Source: Ramlibacter humi | Lineage (GTDB): Bacteria; Pseudomonadota; Gammaproteobacteria; Burkholderiales; Burkholderiaceae_C | Assembly: GCF_004681975.1 (NCBI RefSeq) | Contig: NZ_SMLK01000002.1 | Span: 186,001 to 250,000 of the forward strand | DNA: 64,000 nucleotides | Direction of reading: 5' to 3' | In this document: positions 53,477 through 61,958 of the stretch, piece after piece | Layout of the letters: each line of letters opens with the position of its first letter | Numbering within the stretch: position 1 is the first letter of the stretch | The notes under the pieces: model-generated | What the model saw: only the letters and a program-made list of their open reading frames with translations | Told to the model about the DNA's origin: nothing | Databases searched by the model: none | Program-made: the position numbers and the translations under genes

Positions 53477-54550
53477 TTACGCGCGCACTTCCAGCACGGG
53501 CGCGCCAGCGCGCTCGCCCACTTCGCCGACCACCGCCGCGTGCGCGAAGCCTTCCTGCCGGAACACACGCAGCACTTCGGGCACCGCATCGGGCGTGCAA
53601 GACACCAGCAGGCCACCGCTGGTCTGCGGGTCCGACAGCAGCGCGCGCGAGGTGTCCGAAAAGCCCGCGGGCAGCTTCACCTGCTGGCCGTACCCGGCCC
53701 AGTTGCGGCCCGATGCGCCGGTGACGAAGCCTTTCGCGGCCAGCGCCTCGACACCCGGCAGCAGCGGCACCGAACCCCAGTCCACGCGGATGTCTGCGCC
53801 CGCGCCGCGGGCCAATTCCAGCGCGTGGCCCGCCAGCCCGAAGCCCGTGATGTCGGTCAGCGCGTGCACGCCTTTCACGCCCGCCAGCAGCGGGCCAGGC
53901 GTGTTCAGGCGCGTGGTGGTCTCGATCATCTGCGCATAGCCTTCGGCAGACAGCGCTTCCTTCTTCAGCGCCGCCGACAGGATGCCAACGCCCAGCGGCT
54001 TGCCCAGCACCAGCTGGTCACCGGGTTGCGCGTCGGCGTTGCGCTTCACGCGGTCCGGATGCACCAACCCCAGCGCGACCAGTCCGTAGATCGGCTCGAC
54101 CGAATCGATGGTGTGTCCGCCCGCCACGGGGATGCCCGCCGCGCGGCACACAGATTCGCCGCCTTCCAGGATGCGGCCGATGGTGGCCGTGGACAGCACG
54201 TTGATCGGCATGCCGACCAGCGCCAGCGCCAGGATGGGCCGCCCGCCCATCGCGTACACGTCGGAGATGGCGTTGGTCGCGGCGATGCGCCCGAAGTCGA
54301 ACGGATCGTCGACGATGGGCATGAAGAAGTCGGTGGTCGCTATGAGCGCCTGCTCGTCGTTCAGGCGGTAGACCGCGGCGTCGTCGGCGGTTTCGATGCC
54401 CACCATCAGCTCGGGCGGCAGCGGCATGCGCGCGGTGTTGCGCAGGATCTCGGACAGCACGCCGGGCGCGATCTTGCAGCCGCAGCCGCCGCCGTGCGAA
54501 AGGGAAGTCAGGCGCGGTTCGGCCGCGGCGGGAGAAAGGGGAGCGTTCAT
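53477..54550 (-). CDS. selD: Selenophosphate synthase (SelD; SenC of a selenoneine cluster)
   Basis: A 357-residue enzyme that makes selenophosphate from selenide and ATP. The N-terminal catalytic loop is SHGGGCGCKIAP, with C23 and K26 matching C17 and K20 of E. coli SelD; Cys, not selenocysteine, is used. DDAAVYRL and the later Gly-rich ATP-binding segments such as DPFDFGRIAATNAISDVYAMGG are intact. The ATG overlaps the senB stop (ATGA), so translation of the two is coupled. In selenoneine clusters this protein is called SenC and feeds SenB. It may also serve tRNA or protein selenation if those genes exist elsewhere. Confidence 0.93.
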   Translation of the reverse strand: MNAPLSPAAAEPRLTSLSHGGGCGCKIAPGVLSEILRNTARMPLPPELMVGIETADDAAVYRLNDEQALIATTDFFMPIVDDPFDFGRIAATNAISDVYAMGGRPILALALVGMPINVLSTATIGRILEGGESVCRAAGIPVAGGHTIDSVEPIYGLVALGLVHPDRVKRNADAQPGDQLVLGKPLGVGILSAALKKEALSAEGYAQMIETTTRLNTPGPLLAGVKGVHALTDITGFGLAGHALELARGAGADIRVDWGSVPLLPGVEALAAKGFVTGASGRNWAGYGQQVKLPAGFSDTSRALLSDPQTSGGLLVSCTPDAVPEVLRVFRQEGFAHAAVVGEVGERAGAPVLEVRA

Positions 54551-55533
54551 GGCGGGGTCAGCAAGTCGTGCACCAGGTTCAGCAACGCACGGCGTTCGGC
54601 CTCAGGATCGAACAGCGGCGCTCGGGCGTCGCATTGTGCGCGCAGGCGGGCCAGCAGGCCGCTCGCGGGGGCTTGCTTCTGCTCCGTCCGGCAGCGGATG
54701 AGCAAGGCCGCCAGCGCGTGCGGGTCGCCCGCGGGGAAATAGCCGCCGTAGCCGGCTCCCAGCATGCCCACGTTGCCGTCGATGCGCGAGGCGAGCACCG
54801 GCGTGCCGCTGCGCACCGCTTCCATCACCACGTGCGCGCCGCCTTCGGCCACGCTGGCGTGCACCAGCACGTGGGCGCGCTGGATGAGATCGCGCGCCCG
54901 CGCGTGCGGCAGCGGGCCGAGCCAGCGGTAACGGGGGCACGCTGCCATCACGCCGCGGGCTTGCTGCTCCCATTCACCGGCGGCTTCGCCCACATGCAGC
55001 AGCTCGATGTCTTCGCGGTCCGCGAGCAGACCCGCGGCCGCGAACAGCGTCGCCGGGTCTTTCACCGGGCGCAGGTGCCCGACCGCCACGGCGCGCAGCT
55101 GGCGCGGGCTTTTGGCCAGCGCACGCCGGGCGGTCGTCGACTGGTAGACCACGGCAGCCTTCGCGCGCAGCGCCGGTGGCAGGGCGGCGAACGCCTGGTC
55201 CTGCAGCGTCACCAATCGCGTCGCGAGCGACAGCGAATGCGCGGTCTCGGGCCGGTCCGCGAATTCGCCGTACAGGTCGGTGCCGGTCAGCACCACGGCC
55301 AGCCTTTGCGATCCCCGCGCTGCGCTCCAGGCCTGGATGGAGGGCGCCGAGCGGAAAGCGTGCAGCGCCAGCATCGCGTGATCGCGTGGCGCGTGTTCGT
55401 CCGGCCATCGCGTGACGATGCGGACGGCGTGTTCACGGCGCAGCAGTTGCGCCCAGCGGCGCGCCGTCTGCCAGTTGCCGTTGTTGGCGTCCGCGAGCGA
55501 CGGGCTGACAATGACGACGGATGAACGCGGCAC
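54547..55533 (-). CDS. senB: Selenosugar synthase-like glycosyltransferase (SenB)
   Basis: A 328-residue GT-B enzyme. The N-terminus reads SSVVIVSPSLADANNGNWQTARRWAQLL. The donor-binding C-terminal half has GHLRPVKDPATLFAAAGLL, LGPLPHARARDLIQRAHVLVHAS and EGGAHVVMEAVRSGTPVLAS (about 222-240). SenB is known to join UDP-GlcNAc (or a related sugar) with selenophosphate, forming a C-Se bond. Function is assigned from family plus position between selD and senA. I chose the GTG at 55533; the frame runs upstream to 55791, but that part is an Arg/Pro-rich shadow of senA. The start overlaps the divergent senA start by 13 bp. Confidence 0.88.
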   Translation of the reverse strand: MPRSSVVIVSPSLADANNGNWQTARRWAQLLRREHAVRIVTRWPDEHAPRDHAMLALHAFRSAPSIQAWSAARGSQRLAVVLTGTDLYGEFADRPETAHSLSLATRLVTLQDQAFAALPPALRAKAAVVYQSTTARRALAKSPRQLRAVAVGHLRPVKDPATLFAAAGLLADREDIELLHVGEAAGEWEQQARGVMAACPRYRWLGPLPHARARDLIQRAHVLVHASVAEGGAHVVMEAVRSGTPVLASRIDGNVGMLGAGYGGYFPAGDPHALAALLIRCRTEQKQAPASGLLARLRAQCDARAPLFDPEAERRALLNLVHDLLTPP

Positions 55534-56693
55534 CCAAGGTTTATAGCGCGGCCGAGCGCCTTCGCAGCGGCGGGCGCGACGACGTGCGTGCGGCCCTGCA
55601 GGCCGTTCGCGAACGCACGCACGCGCTCTCCGGTGCTTACGCGCAGGCCCTCGGGCCGTCGATGGACGTGCGCTACGACCCGGGCCTGAATCCGCCGCGC
55701 TGGGAACTGGGCCACATTGCGTGGTTCCAGGAGTGGTGGGTCGCGCGCAACCCGCAGCGCGCGCTGGGTGATCGCGCGGATCCCGACGCATCGCGTCCGC
55801 CGCCGACCTTGGCCATGGCCGACGAGTGGTTCGACTCCAGCCGCATTGCCCACACCACGCGGTGGCAGTTGCCGTTGCCGGATCGAGCCGCGGTACACGA
55901 CTGGCTGTCGTCCACGCTCGAAACCACGCTGGCGTTGCTTGGCCAACTGCCCGCGGATGCCGGCGCGGACGACCTGTACTTCTTCCGCCTGGCCTGCCTG
56001 CACGAGGCGATGCACGCCGAGGCGGCCTGCTACATGGCGCGCACCATCGGCTTCGAGCTGCCGGGCATGCTGGAAGAGCGTCCCATCACCGTCGGCGGCG
56101 AGCTGCACGTTCCCGCCACGCGCTGGCAGCTCGGCTCACCACCTGACGGCGGCTTCGCTTTCGACAACGAGCTGCCCGCGCACGAAGTGGACTTGCCGGC
56201 GTTCGGGATCGACGCCGCGCCGGTGACCTGGGACCGCTGGCAGGCATTCGTGGCGGACGGCGGCTACGCGAACCCGCGCTGGTGGACCGGCGACGGCTGG
56301 TCCTGGGCGCAGCGCGTGCGCGGCACCTCGCCATCGTTCCCATCCGGCCGCCATGCCGCCACCCATCTCAGCTGGCACGAAGCGCAGGCCTGGTGCGATT
56401 GGGCGGGACGGCGGCTGCCGACCGAAGCCGAATGGGAATGCGCCGCCATGACGCAGCCCGGCTTCGACTGGGGGCACACCTGGGAATGGACCGCGTCGGC
56501 TTTCGAGCCTTTCACCGGCTTCCGCGTGCACCCTTACCGCGACTACTCGCAGCCCTGGTTCCGCACGCGGCAGGTGCTGCGGGGCGCGTGCGCGGCCACG
56601 TCACCGGAGCTTGCGCACCCGCGCTACCGCAACTTCTTCGAGCCGCGTCGCGCCGATGTCTTCGCCGGCTTGCGCAGCTGCGCAAGCCGCTAA
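55521..56693 (+). CDS. senA: Selenoneine synthase (SenA), EgtB-like iron enzyme
   Basis: A 390-residue two-domain protein. The N-terminal DinB-like four-helix bundle carries a three-His iron site: H65 (GHIAWFQEWW) and H161/H165 in HEAMHAE. The C-terminal part (about 185-385) is a formylglycine-generating-enzyme/sulfatase-modifying fold with DAAPVTWDRWQAFVADGGY and a tail ending LRGACAATSPELAHPRYRNFF. EgtB relatives join Cys or gamma-Glu-Cys to hercynine; SenA instead uses the selenosugar from SenB. The adjacent senB and selD are the reason to call SenA. Hercynine must be supplied by EgtD outside the window. It overlaps ftsY by 4 bp, convergently. Confidence 0.88.
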   Translation: MNAAPKVYSAAERLRSGGRDDVRAALQAVRERTHALSGAYAQALGPSMDVRYDPGLNPPRWELGHIAWFQEWWVARNPQRALGDRADPDASRPPPTLAMADEWFDSSRIAHTTRWQLPLPDRAAVHDWLSSTLETTLALLGQLPADAGADDLYFFRLACLHEAMHAEAACYMARTIGFELPGMLEERPITVGGELHVPATRWQLGSPPDGGFAFDNELPAHEVDLPAFGIDAAPVTWDRWQAFVADGGYANPRWWTGDGWSWAQRVRGTSPSFPSGRHAATHLSWHEAQAWCDWAGRRLPTEAEWECAAMTQPGFDWGHTWEWTASAFEPFTGFRVHPYRDYSQPWFRTRQVLRGACAATSPELAHPRYRNFFEPRRADVFAGLRSCASR

Positions 56694-57820
56694 CCCAGCA
56701 GCGCCTGCGCGAACTCGCGCGCGCTGAACGTTTCCAGGTCTTCGAGCTTCTCGCCGACGCCGATGAAGTAGACCGGCACGGGCTTCTCCTGCGCGATGGC
56801 AGCCAGCACGCCGCCCTTGGCGGTGCCGTCGAGCTTGGTGACGACGAGGCCGGTGAGGCCCAGCGCCGCATCGAACGCCTTGACCTGCGCCAGCGCGTTC
56901 TGCCCCGTGTTGCCGTCGATCACCAGCAGCACCTCGTGCGGCGCGTCGGCCTGCGCCTTCTGCACCACGCGCTTGATCTTGCGCAGCTCTTCCATCAGGT
57001 GCAGCTGCGTGGGCAGGCGGCCGGCGGTGTCGACGATGACCACGTCCTTGCCGCGCGCGCGGCCGGCGTTCACCGCGTCGAAGCTCACCGCCGCCGGGTC
57101 GCCGCCTTCCTGGCTGACGATCTCCACCGTGTTGCGGTCGGCCCAGATCGCCAGCTGCTCGCGCGCGGCGGCACGGAAGGTGTCGGCCGCGGCGAGCAGC
57201 ACGGAAGCTCCTTCGTCGGCGAGATGTTTGGTGAGCTTGCCGATGGACGTGGTCTTGCCCGCGCCATTGACGCCCGCGACCATGATCACCGTGGGCTGCC
57301 GCTCGCCGATGACGAGCGCCTTCTCCAGTGGCTTGAGCATCTGCGCCAGCGACTCGTTCAGGATGTTCTTCACCTGCACCGGCCGCGTGGCGCCGCTGGA
57401 AGCGACCTTGCGCTTGACCTCTTCCAGCAGGTGCTCCGTCGCCTTCACGCCGGTGTCGGCCAGCAGCAGGGCCGATTCCAGCTCTTCATAAAGCTGGTCG
57501 TCGATCTGGCCGCCGGTGAAGACTTCCGACAGGCTGGAGCCGGTCTTGCGCAGGCCCTTGCTCAGCCGTTCCATCCAGCCCTGCCGTTCGGGCGCGACCG
57601 GCGGGGCGACGGGGATGTCCATCGCGCGCACCAGCGCACTGCCGATGAGCCCGCCGCCGGCAGGGGCGGGCGACGGGGAGGGCGAGGGTGACGGGGACGA
57701 GGACGGGGACGGCGCGGGCGCCGCTTCCGGTGCGGGGGCGAGGGCGGGCGGGGTCTCGGGGAGTGCTGCGGGCGCCGGTGCCGGCGTGGCCGCCGGCTTT
57801 TTGCGGAAGAAACTGAACAT
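56690..57820 (-). CDS. ftsY: Signal recognition particle receptor FtsY
   Basis: A 376-residue GTPase that docks SRP-ribosome complexes at the membrane. A short acid-poor, Pro/Ala/Ser-rich N-terminus (about 8-70, with an SP repeat) replaces the acidic A domain of E. coli FtsY. The N domain follows and then the G domain: GVNGAGKTTSIGKL (G1), DTFRAAAREQL, DTAGR and TKLDGTAKGG. It has the standard downstream neighbours M16-M16-rsmD-coaD on the other strand. The ATG at 57820 starts MFSFFRKK, typical of this group. Confidence 0.95.
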   Translation of the reverse strand: MFSFFRKKPAATPAPAPAALPETPPALAPAPEAAPAPSPSSSPSPSPSPSPAPAGGGLIGSALVRAMDIPVAPPVAPERQGWMERLSKGLRKTGSSLSEVFTGGQIDDQLYEELESALLLADTGVKATEHLLEEVKRKVASSGATRPVQVKNILNESLAQMLKPLEKALVIGERQPTVIMVAGVNGAGKTTSIGKLTKHLADEGASVLLAAADTFRAAAREQLAIWADRNTVEIVSQEGGDPAAVSFDAVNAGRARGKDVVIVDTAGRLPTQLHLMEELRKIKRVVQKAQADAPHEVLLVIDGNTGQNALAQVKAFDAALGLTGLVVTKLDGTAKGGVLAAIAQEKPVPVYFIGVGEKLEDLETFSAREFAQALLG

Positions 57821-57850
57821 TCGGGCCGTTTCTAGAATCCACTCGATTCT

Positions 57851-59287
57851 ATGAAACACCCCCTGCGACGCGCGGCAGCCGCCGGCTGTGCCGTGCTGTG
57901 TCTGGCGGGAGCCGCGTTGGCGCAAGCGCCGGCGAGCTCCGCTCCCTCCACCTCAACTGCCCGGGCCGACGCGCGCCCGGTGGTCACGACGCTGTCCAAC
58001 GGCATGACGGTCATCGTCAAGCCCGATCGCCGGGCTCCCACCGCGGTCCACATGCTGTGGGTGCGCGTCGGCGCGATGGACGAGGTCGACGGCACCACCG
58101 GCGTGGCGCACGCGCTGGAGCACTTGATGTTCAAGGGCACACCGACGCTGGCCCCCGGCGAGTTCTCGAAGCGCGTGGCCGCCATGGGCGGGCGCGAGAA
58201 CGCGTTCACCGGCCGCGATTACACCGGCTACCACCAGCAGATTCCTTCCAACCGCCTGGAGGAAGTGATGAAGCTGGAAGCCGACGTGTTCGCGCACAAC
58301 CGCTGGGCCGACGACGAGTTCAGGCACGAGCTGGAGGTGGTGAAGGAAGAGCGCCGGCTGCGCACCGAAGACTCGCCGAGGGCGCGGCTGTACGAGGTGA
58401 TCAGCGGCACCACGTTCCTCGCCTCGCCGTACCGCCGCCCGATCTCCGGCTGGCCCAGCGACCTGGATTCCATGACGCCGCAGGACGCGCGCGATTTCTA
58501 CCGCCGCTGGTACACGCCCAGCAACGCCGCCGTCGTCGTGGCGGGCGACGTCGATCCGAAGGAAGTGGTGCGGCTCGCGCAGAAGTACTACGGCGCCATT
58601 CCGTCGCGTGCGCTGCCCGATCGCAAGCCGCGCGGCGAGCCACCGCAGGTGGGCATCCGCCGCGTGGAGCTGAAGGCGCCGGCCGAGCAGTCGTACGTCG
58701 CGCTGTCGTTCAAGGTGCCGCAACTGCGCACGTTCGATGCCGACCCGCAGGGTGACGACGCGCTGGCGCTCACGGTGCTGGCGGCGGTGCTCGACGGCTA
58801 CAGCGGTGCGCGCCTGGACCGCGCGCTGACGCAAGGCCCGGACCGAGTGGCCGACAGCGCCGGCGCGGGCAACGGCCTGTGGGGCCGCGGGCCGCAGCTG
58901 TTCACGCTGGACGGTGTGCCTGCTCCAGGGAAGACGCCGGAGCAGGTGGAAGCCGCACTGCGTGCCGAGGTCGCGCGGGTGGCGCGCGACGGCGTGACCG
59001 AAGCGGAACTGCAGCGCGTGAAGACGCGCTGGATCGCGGCCGAGGTCTACAAGCTGGACTCGGTGTTTAGCCAGGCGCGCGAGCTGGGCTCGTACTGGGC
59101 GCAGGGGCTGCCGCTGGATGCGGGCGAGCGCCTGATCGAGCGGCTCAAGGGCGTGACCGCGCAGCAGGTGCAGTCCGTCGCCACCCGCTACTTCGGCGAC
59201 GACCAGCTCACGGTGGGCATCCTGCGGCCGCTGCCGCGCGATCCCAATGCGCGCCCCGCCGCGCCCTCCGTCAACCTGCGCCACTGA
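57851..59287 (+). CDS. M16 family zinc metallopeptidase (catalytic partner)
   Basis: A 478-residue exported or periplasmic protease (signal peptide MKHPLRRAAAAGCAVLCLAGAA). The inverted zinc motif H-x-x-E-H is in AHALEHLMFKG, and the downstream acidic ligand lies in the EEVMKLEADVF/E-x6-E region. The length matches the half-size bacterial M16B peptidases that pair with an inactive homologue. The next gene, 10 bp downstream, is that homologue. Substrates are unknown; misfolded envelope peptides are a reasonable guess. Confidence 0.9.
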   Translation: MKHPLRRAAAAGCAVLCLAGAALAQAPASSAPSTSTARADARPVVTTLSNGMTVIVKPDRRAPTAVHMLWVRVGAMDEVDGTTGVAHALEHLMFKGTPTLAPGEFSKRVAAMGGRENAFTGRDYTGYHQQIPSNRLEEVMKLEADVFAHNRWADDEFRHELEVVKEERRLRTEDSPRARLYEVISGTTFLASPYRRPISGWPSDLDSMTPQDARDFYRRWYTPSNAAVVVAGDVDPKEVVRLAQKYYGAIPSRALPDRKPRGEPPQVGIRRVELKAPAEQSYVALSFKVPQLRTFDADPQGDDALALTVLAAVLDGYSGARLDRALTQGPDRVADSAGAGNGLWGRGPQLFTLDGVPAPGKTPEQVEAALRAEVARVARDGVTEAELQRVKTRWIAAEVYKLDSVFSQARELGSYWAQGLPLDAGERLIERLKGVTAQQVQSVATRYFGDDQLTVGILRPLPRDPNARPAAPSVNLRH

Positions 59288-59297
59288 AGGACCGACC

Positions 59298-60629
59298 ATG
59301 AAGAAGAACCTGGCCTTCGCGGCCGTCCTCTGGCTGGCCGGCACGCTGCCGGCCCTCGCCGCATTGCCCATCCAGCACTGGCAGCAAGCCAGCGGCGTGC
59401 AGGTGTACCTGGTGGAAAGTCATTCGATCCCGATGGTGGACGTGGAGATCGACGTCGACGGCGGCGACCGCCGCGACCCGCCCAACCAGGCGGGGCTGGC
59501 GGGCATCGCGGCCTCGATGACCGGCAAGGGCCTGCTCGCGTCGGGCAGCGAACCGGCGATGGACGAAAACCAGCTGAGCGAGGCGTGGGCCGACCTGGGC
59601 GCGGGGTTCGGCGGCGATGCGGGCAGCGACCGCATGAATTTCTCGCTGCGGTCGCTGACCGACAAGGTGCTGCTCGACCGCGCGCTGCTGCTCGCCTCGC
59701 GCCAGCTGGGCGAACCGTCCTTCCCGGAAGACGTGTGGCAGCGCGACCGCCAGCGCATCGGCGCGTCCATCCGCGAAGCCGATACGCGGCCGGGCGTGGT
59801 GGCGAACAAGGCCTTCGAGACGCGCGTGTATGGCGGCCACCCGTACGGCGCGCAGACCACGGAGGCGTCGCTGGCGGCGATCTCGGTGGACGACATGCGC
59901 CGCTTCTACCGCGCCCACATGCTGCCGTGCCGCGCCAAGGTCAGCATCGTCGGCGATGTCGACCGCGCGCAGGCCGACGCCATCGTGGCGAAGATGTTCT
60001 CCCGCCTGCCGCAGGACCCCAAGGCGTGCACGCCGTTGCCGCCGGTGCCGGAGGTGCCGCCGCTCACGGCCGCATCGCAGCAGGTGATCCCGTTCCAGTC
60101 CGCGCAGGCGCACGTGCTGATCGGCCAGCCGGGCTACAAGCGCAGCGACCCGGACTACTTCCCGCTGCTGGTGGGCAACTACATCCTGGGCGGCGGCGGG
60201 CTGGTGTCGCGGCTGTCGACGGAGGTGCGGGAGAAGCGCGGCCTGTCGTACGGCGCGGGCAGCTACTTCTCGCCCGGCCTGCATGCCGGCGCCTTCGCCG
60301 TCACGCTCCAGACCCGGCCCGACCAGGCGGCCGAAGCAGTGAAGGTGGCGCGCGAGGTGGTCGCGAAATTCGTGGCCGACGGCCCGTCCGCCGATGAGCT
60401 GAAGGCGGCCAAGGAATTCCTGATAGGCGGCTTCCCGCTGCGGCTGGACAGCAACCGCAAGCTGCTGGACAACGTGGCCAACATCGCCTGGAACGACCTG
60501 CCGCTGGACTACCTGGACACCTGGACCGCCCAGGTGTCGAAAGTGACGGCCGCCCAGGTGCGGGAAGCGATGGCGCGCAAGCTGCAGCCGGACCGCATGG
60601 TCACGGTGATCGTGGGCGGCACGCCCTGA
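59298..60629 (+). CDS. M16 family peptidase-like protein without the zinc motif
   Basis: A 443-residue exported M16-fold protein (signal peptide MKKNLAFAAVLWLAGTLPAL). Where the catalytic HxxEH should be it has GLAGIAASM, so it cannot bind zinc and is non-catalytic. The C-terminal part keeps the R/Y substrate-side motif in REKRGLSYGAGSYFSP. It is expected to form a heterodimer with the preceding catalytic protein. Confidence 0.9.
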   Translation: MKKNLAFAAVLWLAGTLPALAALPIQHWQQASGVQVYLVESHSIPMVDVEIDVDGGDRRDPPNQAGLAGIAASMTGKGLLASGSEPAMDENQLSEAWADLGAGFGGDAGSDRMNFSLRSLTDKVLLDRALLLASRQLGEPSFPEDVWQRDRQRIGASIREADTRPGVVANKAFETRVYGGHPYGAQTTEASLAAISVDDMRRFYRAHMLPCRAKVSIVGDVDRAQADAIVAKMFSRLPQDPKACTPLPPVPEVPPLTAASQQVIPFQSAQAHVLIGQPGYKRSDPDYFPLLVGNYILGGGGLVSRLSTEVREKRGLSYGAGSYFSPGLHAGAFAVTLQTRPDQAAEAVKVAREVVAKFVADGPSADELKAAKEFLIGGFPLRLDSNRKLLDNVANIAWNDLPLDYLDTWTAQVSKVTAAQVREAMARKLQPDRMVTVIVGGTP

Positions 60630-60777
60630 TCCAGTGCACTGTCAAACCTGACGGGGGTTGGAGACAGCCGGTAACCACTTTTGCTCAAAATCCGCGCTGA
60701 CTCGCTGTCACAACGAGGCAATCCCAGCTCCCGCGCAGACCCAGGGGCTGCGGCAGGTAGGAAATCAGGAGAGGATC
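60630..60777 (+). other. Intergenic region before rsmD, possible small RNA
   Basis: A 148-bp gap with no convincing ORF, followed directly by a strong terminator. It lies after the second M16 gene, and the terminator would separate that gene from rsmD. A short transcript ending there is possible, but I see no conserved RNA family and no firm promoter. The alternative is a plain 3' UTR. Confidence 0.3.
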
Positions 60778-60811
60778 AAACGCGGCACCCCAAGGGTGCC
60801 GCGTTTTTTTT
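60778..60811 (+). terminator. Rho-independent terminator before rsmD
   Basis: AACGCGGCACCC and GGGTGCCGCGTT pair around a tiny loop, followed by a T run. It starts 148 bp after the M16 stop and ends 30 bp before the rsmD ATG. Confidence 0.85.
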
Positions 60812-60841
60812 GGGCCCGCGCCGCTCGCGTAAGCTCGCGCG

Positions 60842-61429
60842 ATGCCCCGTCCCCCCGCCGCGCCCGGCCGCCGCCCGAACGAGGTGCGCATCATCGGTGG
60901 CGCCTGGAAGCGCACCCGCCTGCCCGTGGCCGACAAGCCCGGCCTGCGCCCCACGCCCGACCGCGTTCGGGAAACCTTGTTCAACTGGCTGGGCCAGGAT
61001 CTCAACGGCTGGCGCTGCGTGGACGCGTTCGCCGGCACCGGCGCGCTGGGCCTGGAGGCCGCGTCGCGCGGCGCTGCCCAGGTGGTGCTGGTGGAGCAGG
61101 ATCCGGAGCTGGTGTCGGCCTTGCGTGCCCTGAAAGCGAAGCTCTCCGCCGAGACCGTCGAGGTGCGCCGCGCCAACGGCCTGAGCGTGCTGCTCGAGTT
61201 CGGCGGCGCCGGCCTGGACCTGGTGTTCCTGGACCCGCCCTTCGACGCCGACCTCTTCGGCAAGGCGGTGGCGGCCGCAGTGCCCGCGCTGCGGGAAGGC
61301 GGCCTGCTCTACCTGGAATCGCCCACCGAATGGAAGGACGCGCAGGCGCAAGCCGCGGGACTGTCCGTCGTGCGCCACCTGAAGGCCGGTGCGGTGCATG
61401 CGCACTTGCTGAGGCCGCCTAGCCCATAA
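60842..61429 (+). CDS. rsmD: 16S rRNA (guanine(966)-N2)-methyltransferase RsmD
   Basis: A 195-residue Rossmann-fold enzyme. It has [14 protein letters not shown] at the start, [18 protein letters not shown] (SAM motif I) and the catalytic [11 protein letters not shown] (DPPF). It methylates G966 in the 30S subunit. It lies immediately before coaD, the common order. Transcription must start between the terminator and the ATG. Confidence 0.95.
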   Translation: MPRPPAAPGRRPNEVRIIGGAWKRTRLPVADKPGLRPTPDRVRETLFNWLGQDLNGWRCVDAFAGTGALGLEAASRGAAQVVLVEQDPELVSALRALKAKLSAETVEVRRANGLSVLLEFGGAGLDLVFLDPPFDADLFGKAVAAAVPALREGGLLYLESPTEWKDAQAQAAGLSVVRHLKAGAVHAHLLRPPSP

Positions 61430-61454
61430 TGCGCCGACACCGCAGACCCCGTCC

Positions 61455-61958
61455 ATGGCCAGTCACCTCCCCGTCACCGCCGTCTACCCCGGCACCTTCG
61501 ATCCCATGACCCTAGGGCACGAGGACGTGGTGCGGCGCGCCAATCAGTTGTTCGAGAAGGTGATCGTCGCCGTCGCAGCCGGCCACCACAAGAAGGCGAT
61601 GTTCACGCTGCCCGAGCGCATCGACATGGCGCGCGAGGTGGTCAAGCAGTACCCGAACGTGGAAGTGGAGAGCTTCTCCGGCCTGCTGCGCGACTTCGTC
61701 GTCGCGCGCGGCGGCAAGGCGATGGTGCGGGGCCTGCGCGCGGTCACCGACTTCGACTACGAGTTCCAGCTGGCCGGCATGAACCGCAGCCTGATGCCCG
61801 AAGTCGAGACGGTGTTCCTCACGCCCAGCGACAAGTACCAGTTCATCAGCAGCACCTTCGTGCGCGAGATCGCGGTGCTGGGCGGCGAGGTGGACAAGTT
61901 CGTCTCGCCCACCGTGCAGAAGCGCCTGCAGGAAAAAGTGAAGAGCCTCGGCGGCTAG
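61455..61958 (+). CDS. coaD: Phosphopantetheine adenylyltransferase
   Basis: A 167-residue nucleotidyltransferase in CoA synthesis. The TxGH motif is [17 protein letters not shown] and the ISSTxVR motif is [35 protein letters not shown] is fully conserved. It follows rsmD by 25 bp. The stop overlaps the convergent hydrolase gene by 4 bp. Confidence 0.96.
   Translation: MASHLPVTAVYPGTFDPMTLGHEDVVRRANQLFEKVIVAVAAGHHKKAMFTLPERIDMAREVVKQYPNVEVESFSGLLRDFVVARGGKAMVRGLRAVTDFDYEFQLAGMNRSLMPEVETVFLTPSDKYQFISSTFVREIAVLGGEVDKFVSPTVQKRLQEKVKSLGG

Noticed and set aside
54547-55791. Longer 414-residue reading of senB
   Set aside because: The extra 86 N-terminal residues are Arg/Pro/Ala-rich and overlap senA by 270 bp; the glycosyltransferase fold begins at the GTG at 55533.
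57661-57730. Short G/A/C-rich tandem pattern resembling a minisatellite
   Set aside because: It encodes the Ser-Pro-rich N-terminal linker of FtsY and is explained as low-complexity coding sequence.
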